Notes: generated from the letters alone by a model not told the origin. A DNA stretch of 64,000 nt from Bactericera cockerelli (GCA_024516035.1 CM044964.1:21678202-21742201), one strand, 5' to 3'; positions 23,290-34,620 are shown, counted from the stretch's first letter. Made by a program: numbers and translations.

Positions 23290-23378
23290 AATAAGGTAGA
23301 ATTATCTTAGGAGGTGTCAAATATTGTAAATCAAAAATGTATTAAATAAAGAATAAAATCAAATCAAATCAAAAACAA
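23290..23378 (+). repeat. Repeat family M, 3' end
   Basis: GGTAGAATTATCTTAGGAGG and AATAAAGAATAAAATCAAAT, then AAATC units. It is the forward match to 12045-12225. Confidence 0.5.
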
Positions 23379-23767
23379 TCTCATTCTCTCTCTCTCACCT
23401 TCCTTCCCTTTCTATTTTCTTTCTATCGCCCTCCCATCTTCCTCACTTTTCTCCCATCCTTTTTCGCTCAGCTTTTATCTTTTCATTCCTCTCTCTCTCT
23501 CTCCTATATGTATTTCTATGTTTCTCTCCCATCTGGGTGTCTTGAATTTATGTATCTCGCCTACAACCAACAGCTTTCCCATTTATCAGTGCTACATTTT
23601 CGCCGAGTCTACACAAAAATGACACATATGCTCGCCCTGATAAAATACATTATATCAATTCAGATTGATGTAAAGAAATTTCTTCTCTGTGAGTTTTATT
23701 GTTTATGGAGAGAAAAAAATCGTAAAATTAATCGACACAATAATAATAATAACATGGATTAAAGAAA

Positions 23768-23958
23768 AGTTATTATATTTGTGTTAATCACTTTTATGAT
23801 ATCACAACTACTCAAACTCACCGACCTAAGTAGCTTGATAGATGAGGTGGCGGACTTGTAACCTGGAGGTTACTGTTTCAACGTAGATTTAGTAAATGGA
23901 GTTTTTTAATTTATGACGAATGAGTGTGTTAAATATTAATAAAAAATTTCTTTTTGCT

Positions 23959-23998
<40 letters not shown>

Positions 23999-24157
23999 GA
24001 GTTTGAGTAAATATGATAACTTTTTTTCTTTTCTTTTCTAACAGCTAATACTGAAAACTCGCTTTACTAAATAAATCTACGCTGAAACATGGGACTCGAA
24101 CCACCGACCTCCAGGTTACGAATCTGCCGACTTTTGCATCCAGCTACTGAGGTCGGT
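23768..24157. repeat. Family B SINE cluster in both orientations
   Basis: A short reversed tail (about 23768-23820) is followed by a + strand head (CCGACCTAAGTAGCTTGATA, GACTTGTAACCTGGAGG) to about 23920 and a long poly-A at 23960-23990. A minus-strand copy follows at about 24040-24157 (reverse of ACTGAGGTCGG at its end). The LINE's target duplication begins just after it. Confidence 0.65.
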
Positions 24158-24159
24158 TG

Positions 24160-24173
24160 CAAGTGCGAAAGTG
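24160..24173. repeat. Target-site duplication of the LINE, left copy
   Basis: CAAGTGCGAAAGTG is repeated exactly at 29446-29459. Confidence 0.9.
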
Positions 24174-24349
24174 GTAGGTAGGTAGGTAGGTAAATTTTAT
24201 TTATTGTAATAATCAAATTATTATAATAATGTTGGCTTTAAATTAAAAAGAAAAAATAAACTATCTATATAAATATACATATTATTTAAAGAGCAATGTA
24301 ACAGTATTACACATTTACTAAATACCTAACTATAGCATTTTATCCAATT

Positions 24350-27300
24350 TTATGCAAGAGGCTCCAAAGACCTTGTCTTCAAAGCCTCCCGCACAAAATA
24401 AAATATACTATTAATATTTACTCTTTCATTAAAATTCAACAGAGAAACAAAATCATGAGCGCTATCTATCAGTAGTTGTTTAATAAATTTATCCCTTATA
24501 AGCTTGTATAATGGGCATTCTAGGAAGAAGTGCTGTAGGGTTTCAGGGTGGTTCAAATTACATTTAGTGCACATTTCCTCTTGATCCCATTCATAGTTGA
24601 TACCATTTAACATTATTTTCACCACTTTACCCGCTAGCCTAACTTGTGCTACAACTCTTATCTTATTTATAGCCATATTGTTTTTTAAATATTCTGAAGG
24701 AAACAAAACTTCAAGATCGTATTTGGTTAATTTTAACTTTAAGTCTCTTAGTAACCCCCCAAAACTTGACAGTTCCAATCTTTCCCAATCTCTACTAATT
24801 AGTTGTTCATAATATTTTTCATACATAATTGATTTTAAAGACTTCAGAGTTTCGGAGTTTTGAGCCGACCAGAGCTCTTCATATCCCAACTGAACCAATT
24901 TTGTTTTGAGCAAAGACACCCAGTTGTACTTATGCACATTACTTGAGCGAAGATCTTGGTCTACTAGCTTATCATAACAAATACGAGGGTAACGATTTGA
25001 TGGCATTTGCAAAAGTTTGAGCCACCACTCTATCATCTGTTTAAAAATATGAAAAGTCAGTTTAACCACACCCATTTCTAGACGAAGCATATAGCCGGGT
25101 GTACCTCTTGGTAAACAATAAATTGACTTCAGGAATTGAGATTGGCACTTCTCTAGCTCCTCTTCATATCGACAAGCCCAGACCTCGGCTCCATACAACA
25201 CGGTTGTCTTCACTATTGCATTGAACAGGGTCATCCTTCCTTCGTAGGAGTCCGTCTTCGAGTTGGAAAGAATTTGCCTCACATTAGCTATTGCTATCCG
25301 ACCCTTGGAGAGCGCCTGCTGAGTTGCCTTGTGGAAAACTGCATGCGAAGAAAAGCGAATACCAAGATAGTTGTAGTCACGAACCACCTCCAAGCGTCTC
25401 CCCGCATAGTGAAATACATCCGAAGTCGCCACTCTTCCGCCTCGCCTGAAAATGACAACCTGAGACTTGGACTCATTGACAGTCATCCTGTTCTCTTGGC
25501 AGTAGAGGAAAAGCAGATCGAGTTTTCTTTGAAGATCAATACGGCTCGTTCCAAAAACAATAAGATCGTCTGCATATAGTAGTAAAAGTATGTCTATCGC
25601 ACTCGTGACACTTACTCCCTCGACACCGCGACTCCTCATGTAGGTTTCTAAATCGTTAACAAAAATAACAAAGTTAAGAGGAGATATAGAATCCCCGGTT
25701 ATAACTCCCTTGGTTATGCTGCATGCTGGGGTAAGTTTATCTTCCACGCGGATCTGAGCACTTGAATGTTCGTAAAGAGTTCTTATTACAGATATCACTT
25801 TTCCAGAGATGCCGAATGAAAACATTTTTTTAAACAATAGGTTATGATCTATCTCCGTGAATGCCGATCTAAAATCCACAAAAGCTACAAACAGTTTTCT
25901 TTTCTTTATGAGGTGCAGGTTGATTATGCTGGTTAAAGTAAAAATGTTGTCCACACAACCTCGGCCTGGCCTGAACCCTGCTTGAGCTTCTATGAGGAGT
26001 TGATGGCTCTCACACCAGCACAACACTCTCTGGGAGATCAAATAAGTAAATAATTTAAATACGTTATTCAGCAGCGAGATCATACGGAAATTTTGAGGAT
26101 CCAATGGGTCTCCCTTCTTGTACAGCATAAAAATATAGGACTTTGTGAGGTCTTCTGGTATTTGTCCTCCATCGAACACAAAATTTAAGAAATTTAAAAG
26201 ACTTTGCTTCCAATCTGTCCCCAGTACTTTGAGGTATTCATTTAAAATAAAGTCAGGGCCAGGACTTTTATTATTTTTCAACTGTTTCAAACCTTTTTCC
26301 AGCTCGCCCAAAGTTAGTGGCAAATCCAATGAGTCTCTCAACACATCAACAAACATAATTCGGTTCAAGTTATTTTCTTTTTGAGGATATATTTCTTTTA
26401 AGTGTTCAGTCCAAACTTCAATTGATATTTGATTACATTTATTTTCTTTCTTTGGACGGTAAGATTTTACAGCTTTCCAAAAATCACCACTATGTTTTAT
26501 GTTTCTGAGTTTTTCTTTGTACAAATTTTCATGTTCATTTTTTAAATTTAAGCACAGTGTAAAGTACTTCTTTTTAAATTGCAAAAATAAATCCAAGTCT
26601 TTTTGTGAGTGATTCCTTCTCCATTTTCTATGGTGTTTGCGAAATAAAAATCTTAGAGTTCGACACTCGGCACTATACCATGGATTCTTATTGTATTTCC
26701 CGCTGTACACTGTAACCTCCTGCACTAACTCGTGCCGCAACACACACTCATCAATTGCATTTTTTAGAGCTTCATATACTTTTACCGGCTCTGTAGAAAT
26801 ATACTTTGAATTTAGACACCACGTAAATGAATCTATCTTGGTTTTATTTTCTGTCCACTTGTACTTCTTAATTTTCACTGATTCCGCGCCACTGACGACT
26901 GCAGCTCGGCCGCCACACTCCACCTCCATGAACAGGCTCGCGGGCAGATGATCCGACGACACAATGTCCTCCGAGACACGCAACTCCAGCACCCACTTGC
27001 ACAACTCCAGGTGACACCAGATCAGATCGACTACACTTTTCCCTGCTTTACTAACATACGTAAACTGACCTGGTATGTCACCTTTAGTCCGGCCATTGAG
27101 CACTATGAGTCCGTACTCCTCCAGACACTCCATCACCATTTCACCTCGCTTATTCGCCACCTCGTCCAGGGATAGGCGTTCTGCTAACATTTCATACTCT
27201 TCCGCCAGTTCGCTTTCCAAGTAATTCTGATCTGCAATTCTGGCGTTAAAGTCACCGCCAATAATGATATTATTCTCACCGCTATATTCATCTAAGATAT

Positions 27301-27703
27301 TTCTTAATAAGATCAAAGCCTCGTTAATACAGCAGCTTGGGGTGAAATAAACATTTCCCAAGGTAATGTCCATACCGTTAGGACAAATTACTTTTATGAA
27401 AATCCATAAATTAGAAATACTCAGTACAGAGAAGCAGATTTCTTTTTTAATTAACACAAGGAGACCTCCACTGGCTCGTCCTTTTTGTTTATCTTTAGTT
27501 GCAGCGGAAAATACTATGTCATAGTATTTGGATACCAGCGGTAGTAGTGGCTCTGACAAAGCCAAAGTCTCACTGATGCATATTATATTCCAACATAATA
27601 TTAAATTTAAATCATGAACGCAAGCATTATTTAACTTACTCATACCGTTTACATTCCACCAAGTTATCCTTAGTATGCTGTGTAGATACGTTACATCGCT
27701 CAT
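24350..27703 (-). CDS. LINE ORF2: endonuclease-reverse transcriptase, 1117 aa
   Basis: This enzyme nicks genomic DNA and copies the LINE RNA into the break (target-primed reverse transcription). The endonuclease spans about residues 10-255: WNVNG with N17, E45 in ISET, GGDFNAR with D151 and N153, VVDLIW with D226 and SSDHLP with D251-H252 form a complete catalytic set. The reverse transcriptase spans about 465-760: NNKSPGPDFILNEY, QAGFRPGRGCVDNI, motif A VAFVDFRSAF with D610, KGVITGDSISPL and the catalytic YADD at 710-713. Near residue 1050 a CTKC...H....C zinc-knuckle-like motif matches that of related elements. No stop or frameshift is visible. Its ATG overlaps the ORF1 stop as ATGA, suggesting coupled translation. 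Confidence 0.95.
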   Translation of the reverse strand: MSDVTYLHSILRITWWNVNGMSKLNNACVHDLNLILCWNIICISETLALSEPLLPLVSKYYDIVFSAATKDKQKGRASGGLLVLIKKEICFSVLSISNLWIFIKVICPNGMDITLGNVYFTPSCCINEALILLRNILDEYSGENNIIIGGDFNARIADQNYLESELAEEYEMLAERLSLDEVANKRGEMVMECLEEYGLIVLNGRTKGDIPGQFTYVSKAGKSVVDLIWCHLELCKWVLELRVSEDIVSSDHLPASLFMEVECGGRAAVVSGAESVKIKKYKWTENKTKIDSFTWCLNSKYISTEPVKVYEALKNAIDECVLRHELVQEVTVYSGKYNKNPWYSAECRTLRFLFRKHHRKWRRNHSQKDLDLFLQFKKKYFTLCLNLKNEHENLYKEKLRNIKHSGDFWKAVKSYRPKKENKCNQISIEVWTEHLKEIYPQKENNLNRIMFVDVLRDSLDLPLTLGELEKGLKQLKNNKSPGPDFILNEYLKVLGTDWKQSLLNFLNFVFDGGQIPEDLTKSYIFMLYKKGDPLDPQNFRMISLLNNVFKLFTYLISQRVLCWCESHQLLIEAQAGFRPGRGCVDNIFTLTSIINLHLIKKRKLFVAFVDFRSAFTEIDHNLLFKKMFSFGISGKVISVIRTLYEHSSAQIRVEDKLTPACSITKGVITGDSISPLNFVIFVNDLETYMRSRGVEGVSVTSAIDILLLLYADDLIVFGTSRIDLQRKLDLLFLYCQENRMTVNESKSQVVIFRRGGRVATSDVFHYAGRRLEVVRDYNYLGIRFSSHAVFHKATQQALSKGRIAIANVRQILSNSKTDSYEGRMTLFNAIVKTTVLYGAEVWACRYEEELEKCQSQFLKSIYCLPRGTPGYMLRLEMGVVKLTFHIFKQMIEWWLKLLQMPSNRYPRICYDKLVDQDLRSSNVHKYNWVSLLKTKLVQLGYEELWSAQNSETLKSLKSIMYEKYYEQLISRDWERLELSSFGGLLRDLKLKLTKYDLEVLFPSEYLKNNMAINKIRVVAQVRLAGKVVKIMLNGINYEWDQEEMCTKCNLNHPETLQHFFLECPLYKLIRDKFIKQLLIDSAHDFVSLLNFNERVNINSIFYFVREALKTRSLEPLA

Positions 27704-28704
27704 ACGTTTTTTGGATCCTGTTCGTTATTGAGATACTGCTGCATTTTCTGCTGGGTTAGAACCGGAGTTGTGCTCCTGCTCGCCGCGCCCCCACTGTACG
27801 ACGCCAGGTCAGGGATCAAGAGAGAAGAAGAACGGATGCGTGTGTGAGGCTCAGCCGCCAGGGAGGGGGTGGGCGCAACACCGCTGCCAAAATATGTTCC
27901 TGTTGATACATGTTGGGATATAGGGAAATGATTATTAATTTGCTCTGAACTCATAATATTAACATCCTGCGAATGAAACAAAGACTCAGAACTTCCCATG
28001 TTGACACGCTTGTTGGTGTTTTCCGTCTGGGGTGACTGTGAGAGTGCCCTCGCCCTCTTGTTGCCCGTGGTATGTGGATGCGCCGCCCCTCTGCTATCAT
28101 GCACAATCAACCTGCCTGAACGAACCACCGCGTATTTACCCTCCAATCTCAACCTCTTCATCTCGGCAAGTAGCTGTTTTTCTTGCTCTCTAACTTCTGG
28201 TGATGTATCTTCGTAGATGAAAATGTATGTGCCTTTCAGCTTACCTTTACTTTTTAAAATATCAAACTTTCGTCTTTGTGTTGTAAAAGCAATCAATACT
28301 GGTCTCGGTCCCTTACCAGGATTTCGCTTTCCTTGTCTTCGGGAAAAATCAAGCTCCGCCAAAGTAAAGTCATTAACTTGCAACTTGTTCACTATTAACC
28401 CCAGAACTTTATTATCCAACTGACGGAATGTCTCGTCTTCACTCTCTTCCAAGCCAAATATTATTAAATTTTTTCTTCTTTTGTCTTGATCCAAATATTT
28501 CACAGTCTTTGTATGACCTGCCACCTGCTGAGCCAAAGGCTGGAAAGCATTATAGAAGTAATCCAATTTGGCATTAACATTGACATTACTCTCAAGGCAT
28601 TTTTGTTGTAACTCTCTTATAGAGGCCAACTCCTGACCCAGTGCATTCATGTCGCATGGGTTCCCTTCTTCACCCATGATCTTGGTGACAACAACAAAGC
28701 ACAC
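27700..28704 (-). CDS. LINE ORF1: RNA-binding protein, 334 aa
   Basis: ORF1 proteins of this kind bind the element RNA and form the ribonucleoprotein. After an N-terminal part with coiled-coil potential (about residues 20-70), KRRKNLIIFGLEESEDE starts an RRM-like domain (about 80-180), with PRPVLIAFTTQRRKFDILKS and a basic segment. The C-terminal third is polar and low in structure. The frame opens at 28704, but the second methionine (28677, residue 10, context ATCATGG) is the likelier start because the first nine residues are hydrophobic and unlike the family. The gene ends in a 4-nt overlap with ORF2. It lacks the CCHC knuckles seen in some ORF1 types. Confidence 0.85.
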   Translation of the reverse strand: MCFVVVTKIMGEEGNPCDMNALGQELASIRELQQKCLESNVNVNAKLDYFYNAFQPLAQQVAGHTKTVKYLDQDKRRKNLIIFGLEESEDETFRQLDNKVLGLIVNKLQVNDFTLAELDFSRRQGKRNPGKGPRPVLIAFTTQRRKFDILKSKGKLKGTYIFIYEDTSPEVREQEKQLLAEMKRLRLEGKYAVVRSGRLIVHDSRGAAHPHTTGNKRARALSQSPQTENTNKRVNMGSSESLFHSQDVNIMSSEQINNHFPISQHVSTGTYFGSGVAPTPSLAAEPHTRIRSSSLLIPDLASYSGGAASRSTTPVLTQQKMQQYLNNEQDPKNV

Positions 28705-29445
28705 GGAATAATATCAGTAGGTACGCTACTTGTTACCTGCAATGCAACACCCTAATATGATCAGTTATCTAGAGTGTGTAGGTACTTGGTATAGCGTATA
28801 TCTATGTAGCTTCTGTATCTGTACTCATACCTAAATCACAATACAATGAATGAATGAACTTTGTGATTGCCTTTCAGATAGATAATACTTTGATCAGGTA
28901 GAATATGATAGTACGGTATCTCTTATCAGTGAATGCGTAAATGATAAGGTACTCGAAATTTACGATTTACTATCAATTTCTCCCACCCGATTGCGCAGAT
29001 ATCATTATCATCTCTATGCGTCGGTTTCAATTGGTAAGTTGGTAAACCTGGGTGTGATGGTGAGGCTCTCTATTGAACTTTTGAGTAAGTTTGTGAAATG
29101 ATTACCAAATTCAGAGTAATTAGTGACGCGGTCCTGCGCAGAAGCTCATAAACTGTTAAGATAATTATGTTCTAATTTCTAAGAATTTGTATCTTCACTG
29201 ATAAACGGGATTCTAGCCATCTTGGATTTTAATTTCAAAACTGTTGCACAATAAGAAATCTCGAACTTACTGCGGTATTTGCACACGCCCAGAAGTCTCA
29301 GCTATTGCAAAATAAATCTTGCAGGCCAAATATTTAATTAAACACTTATTTAAAACACTACAACACTTAAAAACATTTTTTTAAACATAAAATTACGGAA
29401 AACAAAAATTGTGTGACTGCACTTAACTAGCTCATCTTGCCAACC
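28705..29445 (-). promoter_or_regulatory. LINE 5' UTR, probable internal promoter region
   Basis: On the minus strand the element starts GGTTGGCAAGATGAGC directly after the target duplication. LINEs of this type carry internal RNA polymerase II promoters in the 5' UTR. I see no TATA box near the start, and the promoter role is inferred from the element type. Confidence 0.5.
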
Positions 29446-29459
29446 CAAGTGCGAAAGTG
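29446..29459. repeat. Target-site duplication of the LINE, right copy
   Basis: It is an exact copy of CAAGTGCGAAAGTG at 24160-24173. Confidence 0.9.
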
Positions 29460-29533
29460 CATATTATTATTTTGATATAGATTCCCTATTTTTATAATTC
29501 ATAGACAATAGTATTTTTTTTACATGTTAGACT

Positions 29534-29580
29534 CGCAGGGTTAGACCGGGTCGCATCGCGACCCGGCCTAACCGCCTGCG
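29534..29580. other. GC-rich perfect-stem hairpin
   Basis: CCGGGTCGC and GCGACCCGG flank an ATC loop. The stem continues through GTTAG/CTAAC and CGCAGG/CCTGCG with one mismatch and a 2-nt bulge. It is an island in AT-rich DNA 75 bp beyond the LINE 5' end. Function unknown. Confidence 0.7.
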
Positions 29581-29589
29581 CTAATTTCA

Positions 29590-30235
29590 ACCTAACCTAA
29601 GCCCCTCACCCAAGCTATCCCAGCCGGCTAACGAAACACAACATTTAGTCTAACAACCGTTTGTCTGACAAGGAGTCTCCTGAAATAAAATAAATTTATG
29701 TATGATGAGAGAAGGAATTCACATGAAAAAGTTTATCTACCTCTCCACAGTAATCGGAGGAATTGACCATACACTCCTCGTGTACCCAAAATCAACCGAG
29801 GAGGAATTAGAGTCCGGAGCAATTAGAGAGTCATTCAATCGGAGGAATTATTACATACGTCCATATTATTGTAGTGATTTGCATCAAATTCGACGTTTTT
29901 GAATTTCGTAATCACTGACGTCAATGCAGCTCGATATCCCAAATTTCCAATCAGTAAAAAAAATCTATGTATACACATGTTTTACAACACATTACACCAT
30001 CTATAAAACAATACACAACATTCAGAAATGGATTAATGAACACACATATACACACACACTGCTTAGCGCTTTGAATGGAATAAATTCAACACAGATTAAA
30101 CCTAACATGGAAAATCACTCTCACTCATATAAAATAACAGATCATCAGCAGAATATAATTCGGGCTTGGTGAATACAAAAACAATACAGACACTATTAAC
30201 GTCATGATTATTCTCAACAGAAACTGTGACGTCAT
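29590..30235. other. Spacer, no gene recognised
   Basis: It contains CGGAGGAATT repeated three times around 29755-29850 and two short + strand frames (66 and 82 aa) without recognisable motifs. They are not called as genes. Confidence 0.4.
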
Positions 30236-30236
30236 A

Positions 30237-30416
30237 GTAATGATTCAAGTGGTTAACGCGCTAGTCTGGTAATCCAGGCAGCGTAGGGATCCGTTGGTTC
30301 GAATCCCACCCAGACATGCATTTTTCCTCATTAATTTGAGTTTGTGACCACGCACTAATAAGACTCCGAGGGTTAGGTGGTAGAAAATGCTTTGAGCATT
30401 AACCTCGCCTAGTGCT
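30237..30416 (+). repeat. tRNA-derived SINE, family C
   Basis: GTGGTTAACGCGCTAGTCTG, ATCCGTTGGTTCGAATCCCA and the terminal GGTAGAAAATGCTTTGAGCA block. The first bases of the head are missing. Confidence 0.7.
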
Positions 30417-30489
30417 TACCTTACACAAAAGGGTGTCACTATATTAGCTTACCACTACGATCGAGTCCCAGAGGAGACAAATTGAACCT

Positions 30490-30845
30490 CTTCTTTTAAT
30501 CCTTCTCCTAACCCCAAGCTTGTAGTCCCCTGACTCCTTCTCCTAACCCTAGCTTGTGTCCCACTAACTCCTTACCCTAACTCCTTCTCTATTTGCCTCC
30601 AACAACAACCAAGTCGTTGGTTTTTTCCCCCTATATTGACCCTAACCTCTTGCTTGAAGCCCACTAACGCTTTACCTCCACACCTTCTTTGCCCCCAAGC
30701 TTGTAACCCACTAACTCCTTACCCTTGCGCCTGCTATCTTTGTCCTTACTTCCCCCCCCTAACCTTCCATCCCTAATCTTTACCCCCCAAATCTCTCTCC
30801 CCCCCCCCTAACCTCTGTACCCTACCCCCTAACTGTTCCACCTTT
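30490..30845 (+). repeat. Degenerate pyrimidine-rich repeat (CTAACTCCTT type)
   Basis: Imperfect units of roughly 40-60 bp carry CCTAACCC, AAGCTTGTA and CCACTAACTCCTTACCC. It is not a regular telomeric TTAGG array, as no two adjoining hexa- or pentamers hold phase. Confidence 0.55.
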
Positions 30846-31129
30846 TCGAGGTTTTGAAAAAAAAAAAGCTGACGGCGAGAAAAACTTGCACTCTTTTATG
30901 TCTTTTTTTTTGTATTTTTAATTAGATATGCTTTCACCTTTCCGTGGTTGGAATATTTTTCATACATAAATATATATGTATGTAGGTGTACGTACATGAA
31001 CAGTGAACACCCACGGAATGTCGAAATGAGCTTTTTTTATTAGGTAATTTATATTTTGTCACTTGCAGTTCAGCAAATGCAGGTCAGGCAACGAAAGTGA
31101 CAAACGTGGCGTTGCGTGGGTTAGATTAA

Positions 31130-31222
31130 TTCTATTATTCGTCATCTCTCGTTTATATTCGTCATCCCTCGTTTATATTCGACATCCCTCGTTTATATTC
31201 GGCATCATTCGATTATTTCGTC
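31130..31222 (+). repeat. 19-bp tandem repeat
   Basis: CCTCGTTTATATTCGTCAT-type units repeat about four times and then decay. Confidence 0.8.
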
Positions 31223-31234
31223 ATCATTTATCAA

Positions 31235-31529
31235 TGTGGAGAAAAGGAGAGAGAGAGAGAGAGAGAAAAAAAAAAGAGAGAGAAGAGGAGAGAGAGAGAA
31301 GAGAGAGAGAGAGAAGAGAGAGAGAGAGAAGAAAGAGAAATAGAGAAAAAAAGAGAGATAGTGAGAGAAAGTACAGAAAAGAAAAAGAGAGTTAGAGGGA
31401 GAGTTAGAGGAAGAGAGAGAAAGAAGGAGGAAAAGAAAACTAAGAAAGAAAAAATGGAAATGAATGAAAAAATATTAGAAAAAGGGAGAGAAAGAGTTTG
31501 ACTGAGAGAGGGAAAAGAAAAAAGAGGAG

Positions 31530-31564
<35 letters not shown>

Positions 31565-31645
31565 GAAGATAGAGGGACAAAGAGAGAGAGAGAGAGAGAG
31601 AGGGAAAAAGAGAAAGTGATGATAGGCGTGAAGAAAAATGTGTCA
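31235..31645 (+). repeat. Purine GA tract
   Basis: (GA)n with AAAA interruptions. Frames on both strands are low complexity. A CT tract follows at 31755-31880. Confidence 0.9.
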
Positions 31646-31889
31646 AAGGCTGCAGAGAAGTGGAAAAAAGTTTTCCGTTTAAAAATTACCCGACTTGGGT
31701 GTGTTTCCTCCCTCCTTTTCTTTTAGAATTTTATGTGTTTATTTTTATATCTATCCCTCACACTCTCTCTCTCTCTATCTCTCCTCTCTCTCTCTCTCTG
31801 CTTTCTCTCTCCTCTCTCTTTCTCCTCTCTCTTTTCTTTCTGTCTCCTTTCTCTCTCCTCTTTCTCTGTCCTAATATCCCTCTTCTCCG

Positions 31890-32274
31890 TTGAATAACCG
31901 GCCTACGGAGTCGTTTTTAAACCCCGCTGTGTCCCCCCTCCCCTCACTCTCTGTCTCTCAAGTTGAAAGTCCCTTATCTCCCTCGGCTTTTTCTAGTTTC
32001 CTCCCTGCCTGGCCACGGGTCCCTCCCTCCCAATTTTCGGTTCAATATTATTCACTGTCTAGGGAGACATCGATAAAAGTTGTCTATCTGTTTTTAAATT
32101 AGTATGAACAGAAAAGTGAGAAGTTCTACTAGATTACATGAATATCAGAACATACCTGGTCAGCTGTTTCGCTTATTTGCTCTCATCAGCAGATAATAGT
32201 TTTGAATATCCATACCATTAACTAACCTCTCTATTTTAATTATTGTATTGATAAAAACACTAAAATAACCATTG
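31890..32274. other. Spacer, nothing recognised
   Basis: Mixed sequence following a CT tract. No exon or element end is visible. Confidence 0.35.
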
Positions 32275-32432
32275 AACTAACGCGCTAGTCTGGTAATCCA
32301 GGTAGCGTAGGGATCCGTTGATTCGAATCCCACACAGTGCTTGAATTTTTCCTCTTTAATTTGAGTTTGTGACCACATAATATTTAGACTCTGATGGTTA
32401 GATTGTAGAAAATGCTTTGAGCATTAATCTAA
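32275..32432 (+). repeat. tRNA-derived SINE, family C
   Basis: CTAACGCGCTAGTCTGGTAA, GATCCGTTGATTCGAATCCC and the terminal GTAGAAAATGCTTTGAGCAT. The left end of the head is truncated. Confidence 0.65.
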
Positions 32433-32703
32433 AGAGTGATATTATTATTTTTAATATTGAATGTGTCCATACCTTTTTGAACCACACTGTATAAAATAAT
32501 TTACAGTCACCGGATAAATAAATAACATTGCGTGCCTGGTTGGAAATGGCCTGTTGAATTACTAATGACGGCCTGGGAGGCTTTTCATGTCCGATTAAGA
32601 ACAAGCCTTTTTATACCTACTTCAAACAATTATGGCATATTTTTTGCAGTGATTTTTTAAATGTTTTTTATTATTATTAATATATACCTCATAGTTCCTT
32701 TTT

Positions 32704-32812
32704 TAGGGGGGGGGGGGAGGGGGGGTAATGTCGTTTTCAATAATACATACGACGGGACTGTTATACCCGCCACACTCGCAGGAAACTCACAAACCTGCTA
32801 CCCACATTTTTA
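32704..32812 (-). repeat. Poly-G run next to a reversed SINE-body fragment
   Basis: A long G run (about 32706-32726) is followed by CGCAGGAAACTCACAAACCT then GCTACCCACATTTTTAATCT, which is the reverse of the shared SINE body end. Confidence 0.5.
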
Positions 32813-33004
32813 ATCTCTTCAATTGGTTTGTTAAGTTTTATTTTATTTTTTATTTTTAGTGTACTGATGAATTATCTATCATCTGTCATTAATTTATTTC
32901 ACAAATAAAATAAAAACCCAAGTCATTTTCCTTCAGGTGACAGATTAATATCTGTTCTATGTATTTATATGGTGACTGTAAATTCTTTTAATTTTATATC
33001 TGTT

Positions 33005-33205
33005 ATAGCCGACCTACGTGGCTCAGTGGTAAAGAGCATTGGTTACTGACCCGGAGTTGCGGGTTCGAATCCCGGCCGAAGCGGAAAATTCGAACCGAGT
33101 TTTCCGTTTCCGAATAGCATGGATGTAAAGGTAAATTGCCCTGAAGTAATGCAAAAGCGGATCCGGGACACAATTACATTTAACAAATAAAAATAATAAT
33201 GTTAA
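33005..33205 (+). repeat. tRNA-derived SINE, family F
   Basis: The head is GACCTACGTGGCTCAGTGGT with GGGTTCGAATCCCGGCCG. The body reads TTTTCCGTTTCCGAATAGC and TTGCCCTGAAGTAATGCAAA. The reverse copy at 58545-58735 shows the same order. Confidence 0.7.
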
Positions 33206-33227
33206 TAACACTCTTTAGTAGAATGTA

Positions 33228-33460
33228 ACCACCAGGCGAAATTATAACTCGAAGCATTTTCCACTTAGAGTCTTATTATTATTTTTAGACAAAGTTTCAT
33301 GAGACTATTTTTAGACTGTGAGAGTAAAGGGACTCTTTAGTCAAACTCAAATTAATAAGGAAAATCCATGCACTGGGATTCAAACCAACGGATCTCTACG
33401 CTAACTGGATTAACAGACTAGCGCGTTAACCACTTCACTACTACCACTGCACTACCAATA
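33228..33460 (-). repeat. tRNA-derived SINE, family C, with a 55-bp internal insert
   Basis: Read on the minus strand it has GGTTAACGCGCTAGTCTGTT, GATCCGTTGGTTTGAATCCC and the terminal GGTGGTTACA end. Between body and tail lies TAGACTGTGAGAGTAAAGGG, a word also present at 80-110. Confidence 0.6.
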
Positions 33461-33614
33461 CCAATACCAAGTAATCTTCTATTTTTTCACCCTGTATAAA
33501 AAAGGAAGGAAAAGGCAGAAGGCCAATAAGGATAATTTGAGCACAATGCCCTTCTCCATTTCGTCTTGAAATATTCTCCTCCTTAATAAAGGAAAAATTA
33601 AATTGAACTTTTAC

Positions 33615-34205
<591 letters not shown>

Positions 34206-34339
34206 CGCCTACGCTCGGAAAATTCTCGCTATCGAGCTCTTCCTGTTATCTCTGATTTTCTTCAAATTTTCTTAATTTTTCCTGTTTTTCTCTGATTTTC
34301 TTCGGAATATCTTAATTTCCCCCCACCCCAAGAATGATT

Positions 34340-34620
34340 CACCACTCTAACGTTGGTATTTTTTACTTTATTAGGAGGATAATTTCATTTTTGTTTTCAT
34401 AATTTGCAATTAGGGATATACCTATTAAAGGAATACCTTATTTGATAGGGTACTGCGAATTTTGTGAAATAATAACAACTCAAAGAAAAAGCATTATTTT
34501 TTATTCTGAAGTTTTTTTTTCGAGCGTTGGTATTTCTAACTTTATTAGGATAATTTTATTATTGTTTCTCTAATTTGGAATTAGGGATACGTGCAATTAG
34601 GGATATACGGATTTTGGCAA
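34340..34620 (+). repeat. Two diverged direct repeats
   Basis: GCGTTGGTATTTCTAACTTT at about 34520 matches ACGTTGGTATTTTTTACTTT at about 34350. Both are followed by ATTAGGATAATTT and CAATTAGGGATATAC. Confidence 0.6.

Larger units (their letters stand above)
24174..29445 (-). mobile_element. Full-length non-LTR retrotransposon (LINE), 5.27 kb
   Basis: The element is transcribed on the minus strand. It has a 5' UTR of about 740 bp (28705-29445), ORF1, ORF2 and a 3' UTR ending in tandem TACC units (24174-24191 on the + strand as GTAGGTAGGTAGG), all inside a perfect 14-bp target duplication. An apurinic-type endonuclease, a reverse transcriptase with YADD, an RRM-like ORF1 and a short-repeat 3' end instead of poly-A place it in the Jockey/CR1-like superclade. 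I cannot fix the clade without a tree; a CR1/Daphne-like relative is a guess. Both reading frames are open, so it may be recently active. Confidence 0.93.

Noticed and set aside
25274..28423. Plus-strand frames opposite the LINE
   Set aside because: They are antisense shadows of ORF1 and ORF2.
30490..30845. Internal telomere-like CCTAA repeats
   Set aside because: CCTAACCC words occur but never in a phased pentamer or hexamer run.
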